From Taudactylus pleione (lineage: Eukaryota > Chordata > Amphibia > Anura > Myobatrachidae), in NCBI GenBank assembly GCA_031769625.1, contig JAUIMM010000689.1, positions 2,257,501-2,321,500 of the forward strand: a DNA stretch of 64,000 nt, written 5' to 3'. Below the pieces are notes generated by a model. The model was not told the origin of the DNA and searched no databases. It saw only the letters and a program-made list of their open reading frames with translations. Made by a program: the position numbers and the translations under genes. Below are positions 35,545 through 46,680 of this stretch, in pieces; position 1 is the first letter of the stretch, and every line of letters begins with the position of its first letter.

Positions 35545-35825
35545 ATGGCTATCGACAGTCGATGTTTTGAAATCATCGATGGGTTATGGTCGATGTTGAA
35601 TATTTTTACTAATTGGGGCTAAGAGCCAATAGTTCTTAGCCATTGATGAATGAGTGGGAGCTGATGGGTTTTTTTTTCCAGATGGGATGAAGCTCAGCCC
35701 TGCCCCCAGAGCTGCTAAGCCCCGCCCCTTGTTTTTGATTGGCCCGCGGTCTGCCGTTCTCCCTCGCAGCATTGTCCCTAATGCAAACCATCGATAGTTC
35801 ACCATAGATGGTTTGTGTGCCGTCT
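35545..35825. repeat. ATCGATGG-rich repeat
   Basis: GGCTATCGACAGTCGATG at 35546 and ATCGATAGTTCACCATAGAT at 35789 form an imperfect inverted pair. The interior includes AGCCCCGCCCC. Probably another short DNA element; family unknown. Confidence 0.4.
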
Positions 35826-36438
35826 GTGGTAACCGTCTGGGACTTTTATGCACAGCAGTCTCAGAATTTACTGACAATGGTACTTTAAACAAGGTGAGCT
35901 ACAGTTCTGTGGGCAAAAATTACTTTTTAATGAGAGGTCAGAGGAGAATGTACAAACCTGGTACAAGGAATTGGGCATGGTATACTAATGTTCCCCAAAA
36001 CAGATGGAAATAATCTAGCAATATCAGTAAAAGATGTATGCTGTATGTTCCTACCATGGTAGGCTGACTTGTCTGTAAGGCTCATGGTGGCTAAGGACCC
36101 TACATCAAATTCCAACATGACAAGAGTATTTTCCTGAATGGAAAATAGAGTGATCCAAAGTAAACCGTTTCAACACCACAAAAACAATTGGCGAAACTAA
36201 AAACATCAGTTCTTGAACGCAAAGCATTTGTTTATATTTCTGAAGAATACCCGGCAAGCTACAAAACTGAGCAATGGAAGGGGTACATAATCCTAGAACA
36301 AGAACAAGCAATGTGATGATCAGCAGCAGCATGACTCTTATTAACGTAAGAAGTAATGCATTCTGAACTAATGATTGAGCGCATTGTAAGGCCAGACACT
36401 AAGATGGGAGCGCACATACAAGAACAGAGAACAAACTA

Positions 36439-36610
36439 GGGGTTCTATTTACTAAGCTTTGAATGGAGATAAAGTGAATGGAGTTAAAGTCCCAGCCAAT
36501 CAGCTCCTAACTGTCATTTTTCAAACACAGCCTGTGACATGGCAGTTAGGAGGTGAATGGCTGGGACCTTAGCTCCGTTCACTTTATCTCCATCCAAGGC
36601 TTAGTAAACC
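36439..36610. mobile_element. Palindromic MITE (TATTTACTAAGC ends)
   Basis: The left arm TATTTACTAAGCTTTGAATGGAGATAAAGTG is inverted at the right (CACTTTATCTCCATCCAAGG, then CTTAGTAAA). The element is about 170 bp and folds back over most of its length around a centre near 36525. Confidence 0.85.
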
Positions 36611-36869
36611 ACATGTATACCTATTAAAGAAAAAGTGCATTTGGTATTCATGAACAGACATCCTGGGAGGACCCAGCTCACCTTACAGAACAGGAATCCT
36701 ACTGATGGCTAAATGCTGCAGAGGAGTAAACAGTCCATCCATGACAACTGGAGGAAAATCACAAGCTACGGTACTGCAGAAACTTAAATGAATGGACTGA
36801 GCCTCAGCTGTTGATATAGGGTGTTGAGCATAGCAATGGCTGCCTAATTGCTTGAGAAGTTATACTGGC

Positions 36870-37250
36870 ACCATGGCCCTCATTCAGAGGCGCTCGCAAA
36901 ATGCTAGGGGTCGCTCTGAATGTGGGCGGCCGCTTGGGTTTTGAAGTGCGGTCTACTGTCGCTAGCTAAGCTGTTAGGGACCGAACAGGTTGAACGCCTA
37001 TGTTTGTGAAACTACCCCCCCCCCCCCGTCATGCCTACAAAACGGGGCAAGCTGTCGATCAACATCGACAGTCGCCCCTTTCGTAGTGCGCTCCAGAGTG
37101 AGAGAATTTCTCTCTCGCTCTGGGGCTTGCGCACGCGCTGTGCGGCCGCTGCGTGTGCACAGGGCCTAAACATCGACCCACTTGCGAGCGCTCAGCAAGG
37201 AGGACTTCTTGCATTGCAGCGGACTTTAAAACTTTCATAATTTTGACAGT
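36870..37250. repeat. CpG-rich repeat, possible MITE
   Basis: GGCCCTCATTCAGAGGCG at the left resembles the CTGATTCAGA-type ends. The interior has a C12 run (37015-37026) and palindromic GCTGTCGATCAACATCGACAG (37051-37071), with wording also seen near 49810. No gene. Confidence 0.45.
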
Positions 37251-37630
37251 AGGCAAGAAGACGTTCTCTCTCTTGTTAAGGATCTAAGAGTTGACTTTTC
37301 ACTCTCATAGTGTAAAGGGATAAGAACACTGATCCAGATTGGTTTGTTGTAATTCCGTGTTGTTTTACCATAACCATCCATATATTCTGTCCATTTTGTA
37401 TGTCCTGCAAGAACAGAAAGGTGGCAAAGAATGAGGAAGGAAGATAAAGTATACTGTAACTCCACATTTCTGGCTGTTGAAGAAAGGACAGTTCTCTTCC
37501 CTGGAGCAGAATTCTTGTCTGTGTTCACAGCAGTAGTTGTCTTTACAATGAGATGCGTGGATCGAGGTGTTTTAACTTTGACACTTGACAGCACATATGA
37601 TCTCATATAATCTAGTCCACCTTATCTCAG

Positions 37631-38159
37631 TTGGTATCCAGTAATTAGGTCTACATTGTCTAGGTAGACAATGTTTGGGTAGACAATGGAAGATAGACAG
37701 GCAATAGATAGACAGGGACTGAAGGTCGACACACTGAAGGTCGACTAGTAACAAGGTCGACAGGTACTGAAGGCCGACAGGCAGGTCGACACGGTCAGAA
37801 GATCGACACACTAAAGGTTGACTGGTAACAAGGTCGACATGTACTGAAGGTCGACATGCAAATGGTCGACACATGGTTTGTTTTGTTTTTTAGTCCTTAT
37901 CTTTACCCTAAACGTTGGGGTAAGCGCCTAACCGTCGGGTAAGTGCCTAACTCTAACCCTAAAAAAAGTGTCGACCATTTGACTGAGTGTCGACCTACAG
38001 CCTGACTACCTTGTTACAAGTCGACCCGTCGGAGCAAGTGCCTAACCCTGACACTAACCCTAAAAAATAAATTAATAAATAAATTGACCATTTGAGTGTC
38101 GACCTTCATACCTGTCGACCCAAACACTGTCTATCTAGACAATGTAGACCTAGTGATCC
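37631..38159. mobile_element. GTCGACC-rich MITE with long inverted ends
   Basis: TTAGGTCTACATTGTCTAGG with AGACAATGTTTGGGT at the left is inverted at the right as ACCCAAACACTGTC and ACAATGTAGACCTA. Inward, many copies of AAGGTCGAC and TACTGAAGGTCGACA alternate, and the centre contains CCTAACC[C/G]T repeats. The structure is a non-autonomous DNA element that probably grew by internal repetition of its own end motif. Confidence 0.8.
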
Positions 38160-38694
38160 ACACCAATCTCAGTTAGATTTTCCCCAGTGTACCTCTATTT
38201 AGACCCAGTCTACTAGTGGAATAGAATGACAACAGCATAGAAAGACTTTCCATATTTAATTAAACCCTTCCAATACTTCAAAATTGATACATCAATCATT
38301 TGCAGAACAGAGTGAATAAGATACAGGAGGTAATCCTCTACTGCGGGTGTATGGTAGTTTTCCCATTTTTAAGCTGATTTGACATTCAAGTGCAATAACT
38401 AGTATCTGCCTATTTTTGTTCCATTTCAGCTCATACTGTGTCTCTTACTCCAACCTGTTGCCTGTGGGTAGTATAGATCATAACACTTTTACTGATTTTT
38501 ACTAGACCTTTGTATAATACCCTATTTAGCTGCTCTGTGAGCGCATGCGTCTGTCAGACTTGCTAAATAAAGGCCATAATGATCATGGGAATATAATATT
38601 TACATTTCTTGACTACACATGTAAATTCTGCTTATTGGTAGCTCTCAGTCCACCCTTGATGCATACCTACCTAACCAATGTATTCCTTTTTTAG

Positions 38695-38851
38695 GAATGG
38701 ACCTCTCTGCCAACCAGGATGAGGAGAGTGATCAAGAGACATTCCAGCTGGAAATAAACAAGGACACTAAGAAGTGTGCATTTCGTACTCATACTGGGAA
38801 GTACTGGACCCTCTCTAGCAACGGTGGAATACAAGCAACCGCATCAACACT
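38695..38851 (+). CDS. FSCN1: Fascin-1, coding exon 2
   Basis: This is a 157-bp exon between TTTTTTAG and GTGAGT. It joins exon 1 in phase (G|GA gives Gly) and reads [20 protein letters not shown], then a stretch ending [17 protein letters not shown]. It encodes the linker into, and the first strands of, beta-trefoil 3. SANQDEE near its start is characteristic of fascin-1 and is one reason to prefer FSCN1 over the retinal paralogue FSCN2. The exon length agrees with that remembered for mammalian FSCN1. The exon ends in phase 2. Confidence 0.97.
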
Positions 38852-39129
38852 GTGAGTATATATTTTGGTAGTCACCTATACTATTGAAGGTGGAATGCTT
38901 TTAAGAGCTACATATTTTATACATTCTTTGGCCAGAAATTATACATCACCATTTTACACCTGTATGAGCGGTCCAATTTTTAATGTGTTTGGTCTGCTGG
39001 GTTTTGTTCCTTAAATATAAGTGTACTTTTATGCCTGCTAATATAAATCTTATTAAACCCTACATTTACTTTTCAATAAATTTTTACAAATGCATGCTTG
39101 CTTTTCTGGAATACCTGGCAGTTCTAGAT

Positions 39130-39636
39130 TAGTGTAACTTCTCTTAAACTACATGGAAAACAGAAAATTACTTTAATGGATGGACTGGTGCTAAATATCA
39201 CCTTACATCCGCTACAGGTATAGAAACCATTAATTTTAGTTAAAATGTGATTTTCTTTTTGGCGATTTGCAGATAATGTGGGTAGTACACTTGGAGACAG
39301 GTAATTTTTAAGAGTCCTGGCTCGTCTAAACACCAATTTAGGACGATCCTGTATATAAGGAGCAAGTATAGGATCAATCTTAACAATATGCCAGTACTTG
39401 TTTATATTTTTCCTAATCTCATCGCTGGCGTCACTGTATTGGGTTACAAAGGAACATTTCAATGTTTCAGTGTTGTCGTTGTTTTTACCATCCAAATTCT
39501 TGGATTGAATCAATTCCTGCCTGTTTAAATTTGTTGCTCTTTCTATAGATGGGTCAATTAAAGTGACAGGATAACCTTTTTCTAAAAACCTCTGTTTATA
39601 TACTTGCGATTGTTCCTCAAATTTCTCCATAATGTT
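39130..39636 (-). pseudogene. PLE-2 RT thumb and linker region
   Basis: On the minus strand: QRFLEKGYPVTLIDPSIERA, then CSFVTQYSDASDEIRKNINK, YWHIVKIDPILAPYI, VFRRARTLKNYLSPS and NGFYTCSGCK. These correspond in order to the residues of the first PLE between FLRIKRNC and the Cys cluster (compare HWHVLMLDPDLAMNL and WRRTKNLRDYLV). Similarity stops after the Cys cluster, so the GIY-YIG nuclease is missing. Further upstream coding sequence is at 40075-40400, on the other side of the Tigger-like insertion. Confidence 0.85.
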
Positions 39637-39637
39637 A

Positions 39638-40069
39638 CAGGTTGAGCCTCCCATATCCAAATATTCCAAAATACGGAATATTCCGAAATACGGATTTTTT
39701 TGGGCATGACTGAGATATTGAAACCTTTTGATTTTTGATGGTTCAATGTACACAAACTTTGTCTAAGGCACAAATTATTAAAAATATTGTATAAAATTAC
39801 CTTCAGGCTGTGTGTATAAGGTGTATATGAAACATAAATTAATTTCATTTCTGTACACACACTTTGTTTGAGCCACAAAATTATTGAAAATATTGTATAA
39901 ACTTACCTGCAGGCTGTGTATATAACACATAAATGCATTCTGTGTGTATATTTGGGTCCTATTCCCTAGATATTTCACTATGGTATGCAATTATTTAAAA
40001 ATATGGAATATTCAGTTATCCAAAATACCCCAGGTCCCAAGCATTTTGTATATGGGAGACTCAACCTGT
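39638..40069. mobile_element. Tigger/pogo-like non-autonomous DNA transposon
   Basis: CAGGTTGAGCCTCCCATATC at the left and ATATGGGAGACTCAACCTG at the right are inverted repeats, bordered by TA on both sides (39636-39637, 40070-40071), as for Tc1/mariner-superfamily insertions. Interior phrases (TCCGAAATACGGATTTTTT, ACCTTCAGGCTGTGTGTATA, TTTGTGTACATTGAACCATC in antisense) resemble mammalian Tigger-derived MITEs with CAGGTTGAG ends. It has no ORF of note. It sits within the second PLE. Confidence 0.85.
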
Positions 40070-40071
40070 AC

Positions 40072-40405
40072 AATGTCTTCTTAACTTTACTAGTTGTGAA
40101 ATTGAAGATTTATCGTCCATTTAACATGACAACTACTACAATCGAGATGGCTATTGCTATCTACCAGCTTAAAAAAAAAGTGCTGGTATTTATCTTCAAA
40201 CTATTACCTCGACAGTGTGTAATATTTAATGCCAGATCTAAGAATTCTATCGCTCGTTTGAAAATTAGCTGTAAAATCATTCACATTAAGATATTTTTAG
40301 GAATTCAAAGTAGGTGTCATCTGTACCTTGCCATACTACCAGAACGTAAACTATGTCCTGTTTAAACCTAATATCAACAGAGAGAGGATTATTCACACAT
40401 ATACA
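40072..40405 (-). pseudogene. PLE-2 RT segment between two insertions
   Basis: The minus strand near 40100-40200 reads a broken form of the PLE motif ending in SNSHLDCSSCHVKWT, equivalent to TNSVLHHSSSHFPP in the first PLE. It bridges the thumb region to the CTTT tract. No YIDD box is recognisable, suggesting it was lost with the expansion of the tract or mutated beyond recognition. Confidence 0.6.
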
Positions 40406-40412
40406 GTGTCTC

Positions 40413-40567
40413 TTTTTCTCCTTTTTCTTTCTTTCTTTCTCTTTCTTTCTCTTTCTTTCTCTCTCTTTCTCTCTCTTTCTCTCTCTTTCTTTTTCTCTTT
40501 TTCTCTCTCTCTTTCTTTCTTTCTTTTTCTCTTTTTCTCTCTTTCTTTCTCTTTCTTTTTCTCTTTT

Positions 40568-40600
<33 letters not shown>

Positions 40601-40647
40601 CTTTTTCTCTTTTTCTCTCTCTTTCTTTCTCTTTCTTTTTCTCTTTT

Positions 40648-40681
<34 letters not shown>

Positions 40682-40707
40682 TCTCTCTCTTTCTTTCTCT
40701 TTCTTTT

Positions 40708-40751
<44 letters not shown>

Positions 40752-40753
40752 TT

Positions 40754-40785
<32 letters not shown>

Positions 40786-41697
40786 TCTCTTTTTCTCTCT
40801 CTCTTTCTCTTTCTCTTTTTCTTTCTTTTTCTCTCTTTCTCTTTCTTTCTCTTTCTTTCTCTTTCTTTCTTTCTCTTTCTTTTTCTCTTTCTCTCTTTCT
40901 TTTTCTCTTTCTTTCTCTTTCTCTTTCTTTCTTTCTCTTTCTTTTTCTCTTTCTCTCTTTCTTTTTCTTTCTTTCTTTCTTTCTCTTTCTTTCTTTTTCT
41001 CTTTTTCTCTTTCTCTTTCTTTTTCTCTCTTTCTCTTTCTTTATCTCTCTTTCTCTTTCTCTTTCTTTCTTTTTCTTTTTCTCTCTTTCTCTTTCTTTCT
41101 TTTTCTCTTTCTCTTTCTCTTTCTTTTTCTCTTTTTCTCTTTCTTTCTTTTTCTTTTTTTCTCTTTCTCTTTCTTTTTCTCTTTTTCTCTTTCTCTTTCT
41201 TTTTCTCTTTTTCTTTCTTTTTCTCTCTTTCTCTTTCTTTCTCTTTCTTTCTCTTTCTTTCTTTCTCTTTCTTTTTCTCTTTCTCTCTTTCTTTTTCTCT
41301 TTCTTTCTCTTTCTCTTTCTTTCTTTCTCTTTCTTTTTCTCTTTCTCTCTTTCTTTTTCTCTTTCTTTCTCTTTCTCTTTCTTTCTTTCTCTTTCTTTTT
41401 CTCTTTCTCTCTTTCTTTTTCTTTCTTTCTTTCTTTCTCTTTCTTTCTTTTTCTCTTTTTCTCTTTCTCTTTCTTTTTCTCTCTTTCTCTTTCTTTATCT
41501 CTCTTTCTCTTTCTCTTTCTTTCTTTTTCTTTTTCTCTCTTTCTCTTTCTTTCTTTTTCTCTTTCTCTTTCTCTTTCTTTTTCTCTTTTTCTCTTTCTTT
41601 CTTTTTCTTTTTTTCTCTTTCTCTTTCTTTTTCTCTTTTTCTCTTTCTTTCTTTTTCTTTTTCTCTCTTTCTCTTTCTTTTTCTCTTTTTCTCTTTC

Positions 41698-41732
<35 letters not shown>

Positions 41733-41793
41733 CTTTCTTTTTCTCTTTTTCTCTTTCTTTCTTTCTTTCTTTCTCTTTCTTTTTCTCTTTTTC

Positions 41794-41869
<76 letters not shown>

Positions 41870-41878
41870 TCTTTCTTT
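40413..41878. repeat. 1.47-kb polypyrimidine (CTTT)n tract
   Basis: Almost pure pyrimidine on the + strand: CTTT, CTCTTT and CTTTTT units mixed over 1466 bp, with higher-order repetition (blocks of about 400-500 bp recur: for example the sequence around 40930-41190 returns near 41400-41650). It creates very long false ORFs on both strands. Such mirror-type polypurine/polypyrimidine DNA can form triplex (H-DNA). Confidence 0.98.
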
Positions 41879-41879
41879 C

Positions 41880-42540
41880 CCCTCCCCCCCATGTACAGAT
41901 TTGCGATACTAGGGGCGCATATCTGCAGGAAGGATTCCTCCAGTAAAGTAAAAAAAAATTATGTTTTTAATACATATTGTAAACAATCTATTAGGAAAGC
42001 AGTCCTCCAAAGTTCCATCATAGGGTCATCTTGCAATACCTTACGGATACATTGCAACCCCTTTTCATGGGATATTGAAGTGTAAAGGGACTGTACATCT
42101 ATAGTCTCCCAATTGTAGGGGTCCTTCCATTCAAATGAATCGAACATTTGTAACACGTGTGGAATCCTTAATGTAAGACACAAGTTCTGGAACATACTTT
42201 TTTTTTTATATGAATGTCTACATATTCTCACACTCTCTAGCAGTGATAGAATCAATGCCGGTTATAATGGGACGCCCAGGAGGTGTGTCCCGATTTTTAT
42301 GAATCTTCGTCAAGTAATAAATTGATGCAATTCTAGGATATGCATTCAATAAGTACTTATATTCATCTTGAGTAAGAATTCCATTCTCTTTCCCTTTCTG
42401 TAATAAGTTATACAGTTCAGACAAATACTCCTTTGTAGGATATTAACTTAATATATGAGATCATTTAACAATAACCTGTACATCTGTTTCATAACTCGAC
42501 CTATCTAAAATTACTAATCCCCCTGCCCCCCTTTATCAGC
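41880..42540 (-). pseudogene. PLE-2 reverse transcriptase, N-terminal half
   Basis: Several frames together show the expected order: GGLVILDRSSYE (about 42510), YYLTKIHKNRDTPPGRPI (42310-42260), the catalytic Asp region WETIDVQSLYTSISHEKGL (42110-42055), and SIANLYMG (41905-41885). These correspond to RT motifs before the YIDD box. At 41880 the coding sequence runs into the GAAA/CTTT tract and the YIDD box is not found on the other side. There are multiple frameshifts. Confidence 0.8.
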
Positions 42541-43499
42541 CTGCTTCAATACTATATCTTTATTTTCCATTAAACGTTTTAAAGAAAGATTTACAGCTGT
42601 TAAATTTTAAATAAAAAATGGAAACCTATCTGATATTTTATCAATCTTTTTTAACCAGTGTACTAAATAAATCTAGGTGTGGACCCCTAGATTCTACCGA
42701 TTTTTTTTTTTTTTTTTTTTTACAATGTAGATGCAGATTTATCAGCTTCCCAGTTTTTTTAAGGGAACATCCAATTTTTATTTTTAAAAAAATGTATTTT
42801 TAAGGTCATCTTACGTATGTATAAACTAAGATCTATTTGCAAATTAAATCTATTTATTCCAACACTGGGAGCAAAGGATAAACCTTTTACGAAGTAAACT
42901 CTGTTGTGACTCTAACAAGGGCTCCTTAGAGAGATTAAAGATCCCTTTTAATATTTGAGTCTTTTTGATATTAATTCAAGACTCTTCTTCTGTACGGAGC
43001 TCTTTCCACCCCTCTTGCCTCTCCGTCTCTGAACCTTTTTCCAAATCCTAAAGGGGATTATATCTCTGTGCCCTCTATCCTTGGAAAGAAGGTTCGTTTT
43101 CGCTCTCCTAAAAAACGGGGAGTATCTATCTGAACTTTTCCATGCTTTATTTCTTGTTACTTTTTGCCAATCGTATGAAACCTCATTTTGTTGTTTTTGA
43201 AAACTTTGTTGTAAAGGGTTTTTTCTTTTATATGATTTTGATCCATCTCTAGAGGTCATTAGATTTTTTTTGCCACATATATATTCGTATCATAAAACTT
43301 AGTGCAGACTTCTCTCCGCACTTGTGGCCAATCTCTTATGTTTCCCCTTTCATAATCTTCCCTGTCTCTTTTAAATTTTTTACTTTTACTCTCTATTATT
43401 TATTTCTCAATCTTAGTAACTTTCTCTTCTATATATTCTGTAAATTCTTTGTTGTGTATTACTAGTAGATTCAAGGTTTATTTCAACACTAATCTTTTT

Positions 43500-43847
43500 C
43501 TAACTCTCAATTTTTTTCTTTTCAAATGTAATCAGCCGCATTAAATCCATAGAACAAGCATCTAAAATTCGATTCCATTCTTTTAAAAACTTTTCATTTG
43601 ACTGCCCAAATGTGGGTTTCTTAATAATTCTTAGACCTCTTGGTACTCTACCACATTTTAAATAGTTTTCTAATCCAACAATATCCCACCATACTTGTGT
43701 TTCTTTAACGCATAAACGTTCTGCTTTTGTATAATCATCCTCAGGTAAATGTGCTACCTCAACATCAATCACATTAGAATCAGGATCATCACAAAAAACC
43801 TTTTCACAGTGTTGTGTTTTTAAACTAAGGTTAGAGAATTTAAACAT
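43500..43847 (-). pseudogene. PLE-2 N-terminal ORF
   Basis: From a Met at 43847 (MFKFSNLSLK) the frame runs 116 codons and holds CVKETQVWWDIVGLENYLKC and GRVPRGLR, matching the WWDM...GLRP region of the first PLE. It stops at 43500; related coding sequence continues, broken, to the left, including a basic segment at 43259-42948 (KKVQRRRGKRGGKSS). Confidence 0.75.
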
Positions 43848-44696
43848 TGTGAAACACACCTGCTGCAAACAACAAAGTGAATAATAACAAGAATAAATCA
43901 AACAACAATAAAATTAGTGCGCAAAGTGTAAATCCGCTCACAAATGTGTTTTGTGGAACAAAAAGTCCCAGGCTCAACTGCCACCACACTGCTGCGGACG
44001 GATCTCTGCAATAGACTTTCTCCACCGTCCTGCTTGCACCCAGACTATGTGATAGTGTCTTTCCCTCCGTATCCCGTATCCATTTTCCACTTGTCTGCTG
44101 TTTACATTGGGAGATATATACAAGATATGAAGTCTGAGTGCAGCCTAAGTAATCCATACGCACAGGTAAACAGTAGAGTTCGTCAGTCAATCAAATTTTT
44201 TTTTTTTAGATGTCACGATCTATTTCTGATCGTAAACTGACTACTACTTTGTATACCAAAGAAACAGACTGTAATACTACAACATGGATAAAACTCTATT
44301 TTTACAGTTGTTTAGAACTTCTAATAATCCTGATGACCATGACAAACCATTTACTGTTCTGTCTAATACTTTTTTTTGTACAGTGGTTATAAACATAGGG
44401 CCTTACACTATGCTAAAGAGCGTATTTTGAAAGTTCCTAGAGCCGATTTATTTGTAAACAAAATCAAGTAAGATCTATTTCATCTACAGCCTTATGCGTA
44501 AATAAATGCAATGTTGCCAGCAATAATCTCAAAAAAGCCACACAATAAAGATGGCCTCTTTTTATTTCTGATATTGACTTTATTACAAAAATCTAGTTTG
44601 ATGCATTGTTATAACAGAGGCAAAAATATAAAAGATCCTATTGTTAAACTGGATTACACAGGTTTTGGTAAATAGTTGACACATTTTTTAAGTCCC

Positions 44697-44836
44697 ATTA
44701 ATACTGGCTGCCGGGATTCCGGCGTCTGCATCACCAGTCATATCGAGATTCCGGCACCAGTCTTGTCTCTGTGATCACATCCTGGTGCCGGGATTTCGGC
44801 AGCCAGAACCCGGGTTGTTAGGATATTAACCGCATC
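44697..44836. repeat. CCGGGATTCCGGC repeat fragment
   Basis: ACTGGCTGCCGGGATTCCGG and CGGGATTTCGGCAGCCAG form an imperfect inverted pair, the same wording as seen around 20480-20680 and 45325-45440. It may be one half of a MITE split by the Tc1-like fragment that follows. Confidence 0.5.
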
Positions 44837-44842
44837 CCTGAT

Positions 44843-45283
44843 TTACCATATACCAGTTACTTGAGACTGATGACACGGTGCATTATCCTGCTGGAATATT
44901 CCATCATTGTGGGGGTACATGAAGTCCATGAAGGGCTGCACATGGTCTTCAGTCAATGCAATGTAGCAGTTACCGGTCAATGACTTGTTCAGGTGGGCCA
45001 GCAGATCCAACCCATTCCACATGAACACACCCCACAGAAAGTATGGAACCACTACCAGCCTGCATGGTGCTTTGACAACTGGGGTCCATGGCCACACTCG
45101 AACCCTATTATCATCCCGTAACAACTTGAGCCGTGACTCCTCTGACCAGGTCACATATTGCCAGGCCTCCAGGGTCCAATTAGCGACGTCACGAGCCCAG
45201 GTGATGTGCTGTGTCCTGTGTTGTAGTGTTAACGGGCACTCTGGTAGGTCTTCCGCTCCCATGGAAGCTAAAGAACGCTGCAC
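44843..45283 (-). pseudogene. Tc1-like transposase fragment
   Basis: A 146-codon minus-strand frame has RTQHITWARDVANWTLEAWQ, WSEESRLKLLRDDNRVRVW, a hydrophobic WGVFMWNG, and IFQQDNAPCH. The last is the second catalytic Asp region of DDE_3-type (Tc1/mariner) transposases. The first catalytic Asp, normally in W.DES, is replaced by Glu (WSEESR). The N-terminal HTH region and the C-terminal catalytic end are missing, so it is inactive. Transposases of this family cut and paste DNA at TA sites. Confidence 0.85.
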
Positions 45284-45799
45284 TTGACCGGCTGGATATG
45301 TATCTGGGGGATGTAGTTGTATGACCGGCAGCCGCCAGTCACAATCCCAACGCTGGCTAAGGAGTTATGACAGGCGTCAAGATACCTGATACAAAATGCC
45401 AGTCATTATCCCAATGCTGGTATAAAGAATGCCGCGGGCCCGATTAAGATAAGTACGGGCGCCCTTTCTGTGAACTCTCCCCATTTTTTCAGTTTAAACT
45501 CTGATAGCAGCTACCAGGTTTCCATAAGTATGACAGATAGTGTAGGACCTGCAGAGAAGTGGGGTCCCGTGATGTGGGCTGCAGGCTTAAATGCATTGAT
45601 CAATCCATGAACCAAAACCCCATTATTTATATATTATTGTGAGTGATTTAACAATGGTGAGTGCTGAGTTTTCTGTTTTTATTTATTTAAGCAATGTGGT
45701 CACAAGCCACTTGCACCCCATTCCTGGGAATGACGAATGCAGGTCTGCACCCCAAATCTGGGAGTGGCAAGTGCAGTGCATTTCTGACTGTGTGAAAAT

Positions 45800-45846
45800 G
45801 TGTGTGTGTGTATATGTGTGTGTATGTATATATGTGTGTGTGTATG

Positions 45847-45936
<90 letters not shown>
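45800..45936. repeat. (TG)n/(TATG)n/(TA)n microsatellite
   Basis: TG-rich wording to 45852 followed by about 41 TA units; a further short (TA)n is at 46125-46151. Confidence 0.97.
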
Positions 45937-45941
<5 letters not shown>

Positions 45942-46127
45942 TTTTTTAAATATAATATGTGTAAAGCCATTTTACTTCAGACCCTGAGTGTCGCTCTTTT
46001 GGACTACCTCTGCATTCACCTGTGCGGGCACCTGGGCCAGTTATTTTACGGACTTGGAGAGCCGGGTATTCCTGCATTGTGTATGTGTGATATATATAGA
46101 AATGTAGATAGATATAGATATATATAG

Positions 46128-46152
<25 letters not shown>

Positions 46153-46159
<7 letters not shown>

Positions 46160-46680
46160 TGTGAATTTCTCAGATGAAGGCACTCACTTAAAAATTATTG
46201 ATTTTATTGAGACATTTTTCTTCAAAAAACTTTTAGACGTTAAAGTCAGACACCATATTTGGTTGTGTCGACGTTTCGGTCCAATTTATGACCTTTTTCA
46301 AGACTAGTGTCTTTCAAATCACAAGTTTATAGATGTCGAAATCATATGTATGTTCAACATACTGTATCAGAATCGCTGCCTGGCACAATGAGGCTATGGA
46401 CGTGTTAACATCACCTTATCCTTCATAGTGGCAGCATCAACAGCAACCTGCACAGCGCACACATGGAGCTCAGAGCTCCGGAAGCAGCTGCTTCGACATC
46501 TATAAACTTGTGATTTGAAAGACACTAGTCTTGAAAAAGGTCATAAATTGGACCGAAACGTCGACACAACCAAATATGGTGTCTGACTTTAACGTCTAAA
46601 AGTTTTTTGAAGAAAAATGTCTCAATAAAATCAATAATTTTTAAGTGAGTGCCTTCATCTGAGAAATTCACTCCATAGGC
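46153..46680. repeat. Long inverted repeat, about 180-bp arms
   Basis: The left arm (about 46153-46333) and right arm (about 46497-46677) are nearly perfect reverse complements separated by about 163 bp. Each arm, read in the right-arm direction, has AAGACACTAGTCTTGAAAAA, a GGTC/GACC hairpin, then GAAACGTCGACAC, and ends GTGAGTGCCTTCATCTGAG. The spacer (GTATGTTCAACATACTGTAT...) is unrelated. This is a foldback made of two copies of the hammerhead-like repeat. Confidence 0.9.

Larger units (their letters stand above)
39130..43860 (-). mobile_element. Second Penelope-like element, minus strand, interrupted
   Basis: Read leftward from 43847 it gives the PLE N-terminal domain, a basic linker, RT motifs and the thumb/linker region, ending near 39150 before any GIY-YIG motif. 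It is a different lineage from the 1-8.7 kb PLE, with only scattered identity. It is split by a 1.47-kb CTTT tract (40413-41878) and by a Tigger-like insertion (39638-40069). It starts only about 280 bp downstream of FSCN1 exon 2, in antisense. Confidence 0.85.

Noticed and set aside
40328..42085. Very long open frames (over 500 codons, both strands) rich in Phe/Leu/Ser or Lys/Glu/Arg
   Set aside because: They are translations of the CTTT/GAAA low-complexity tract and carry no domain.
45639..46127. 162-codon frame with Tyr-Ile repeats
   Set aside because: Produced by (TA)n and (TG)n microsatellites.
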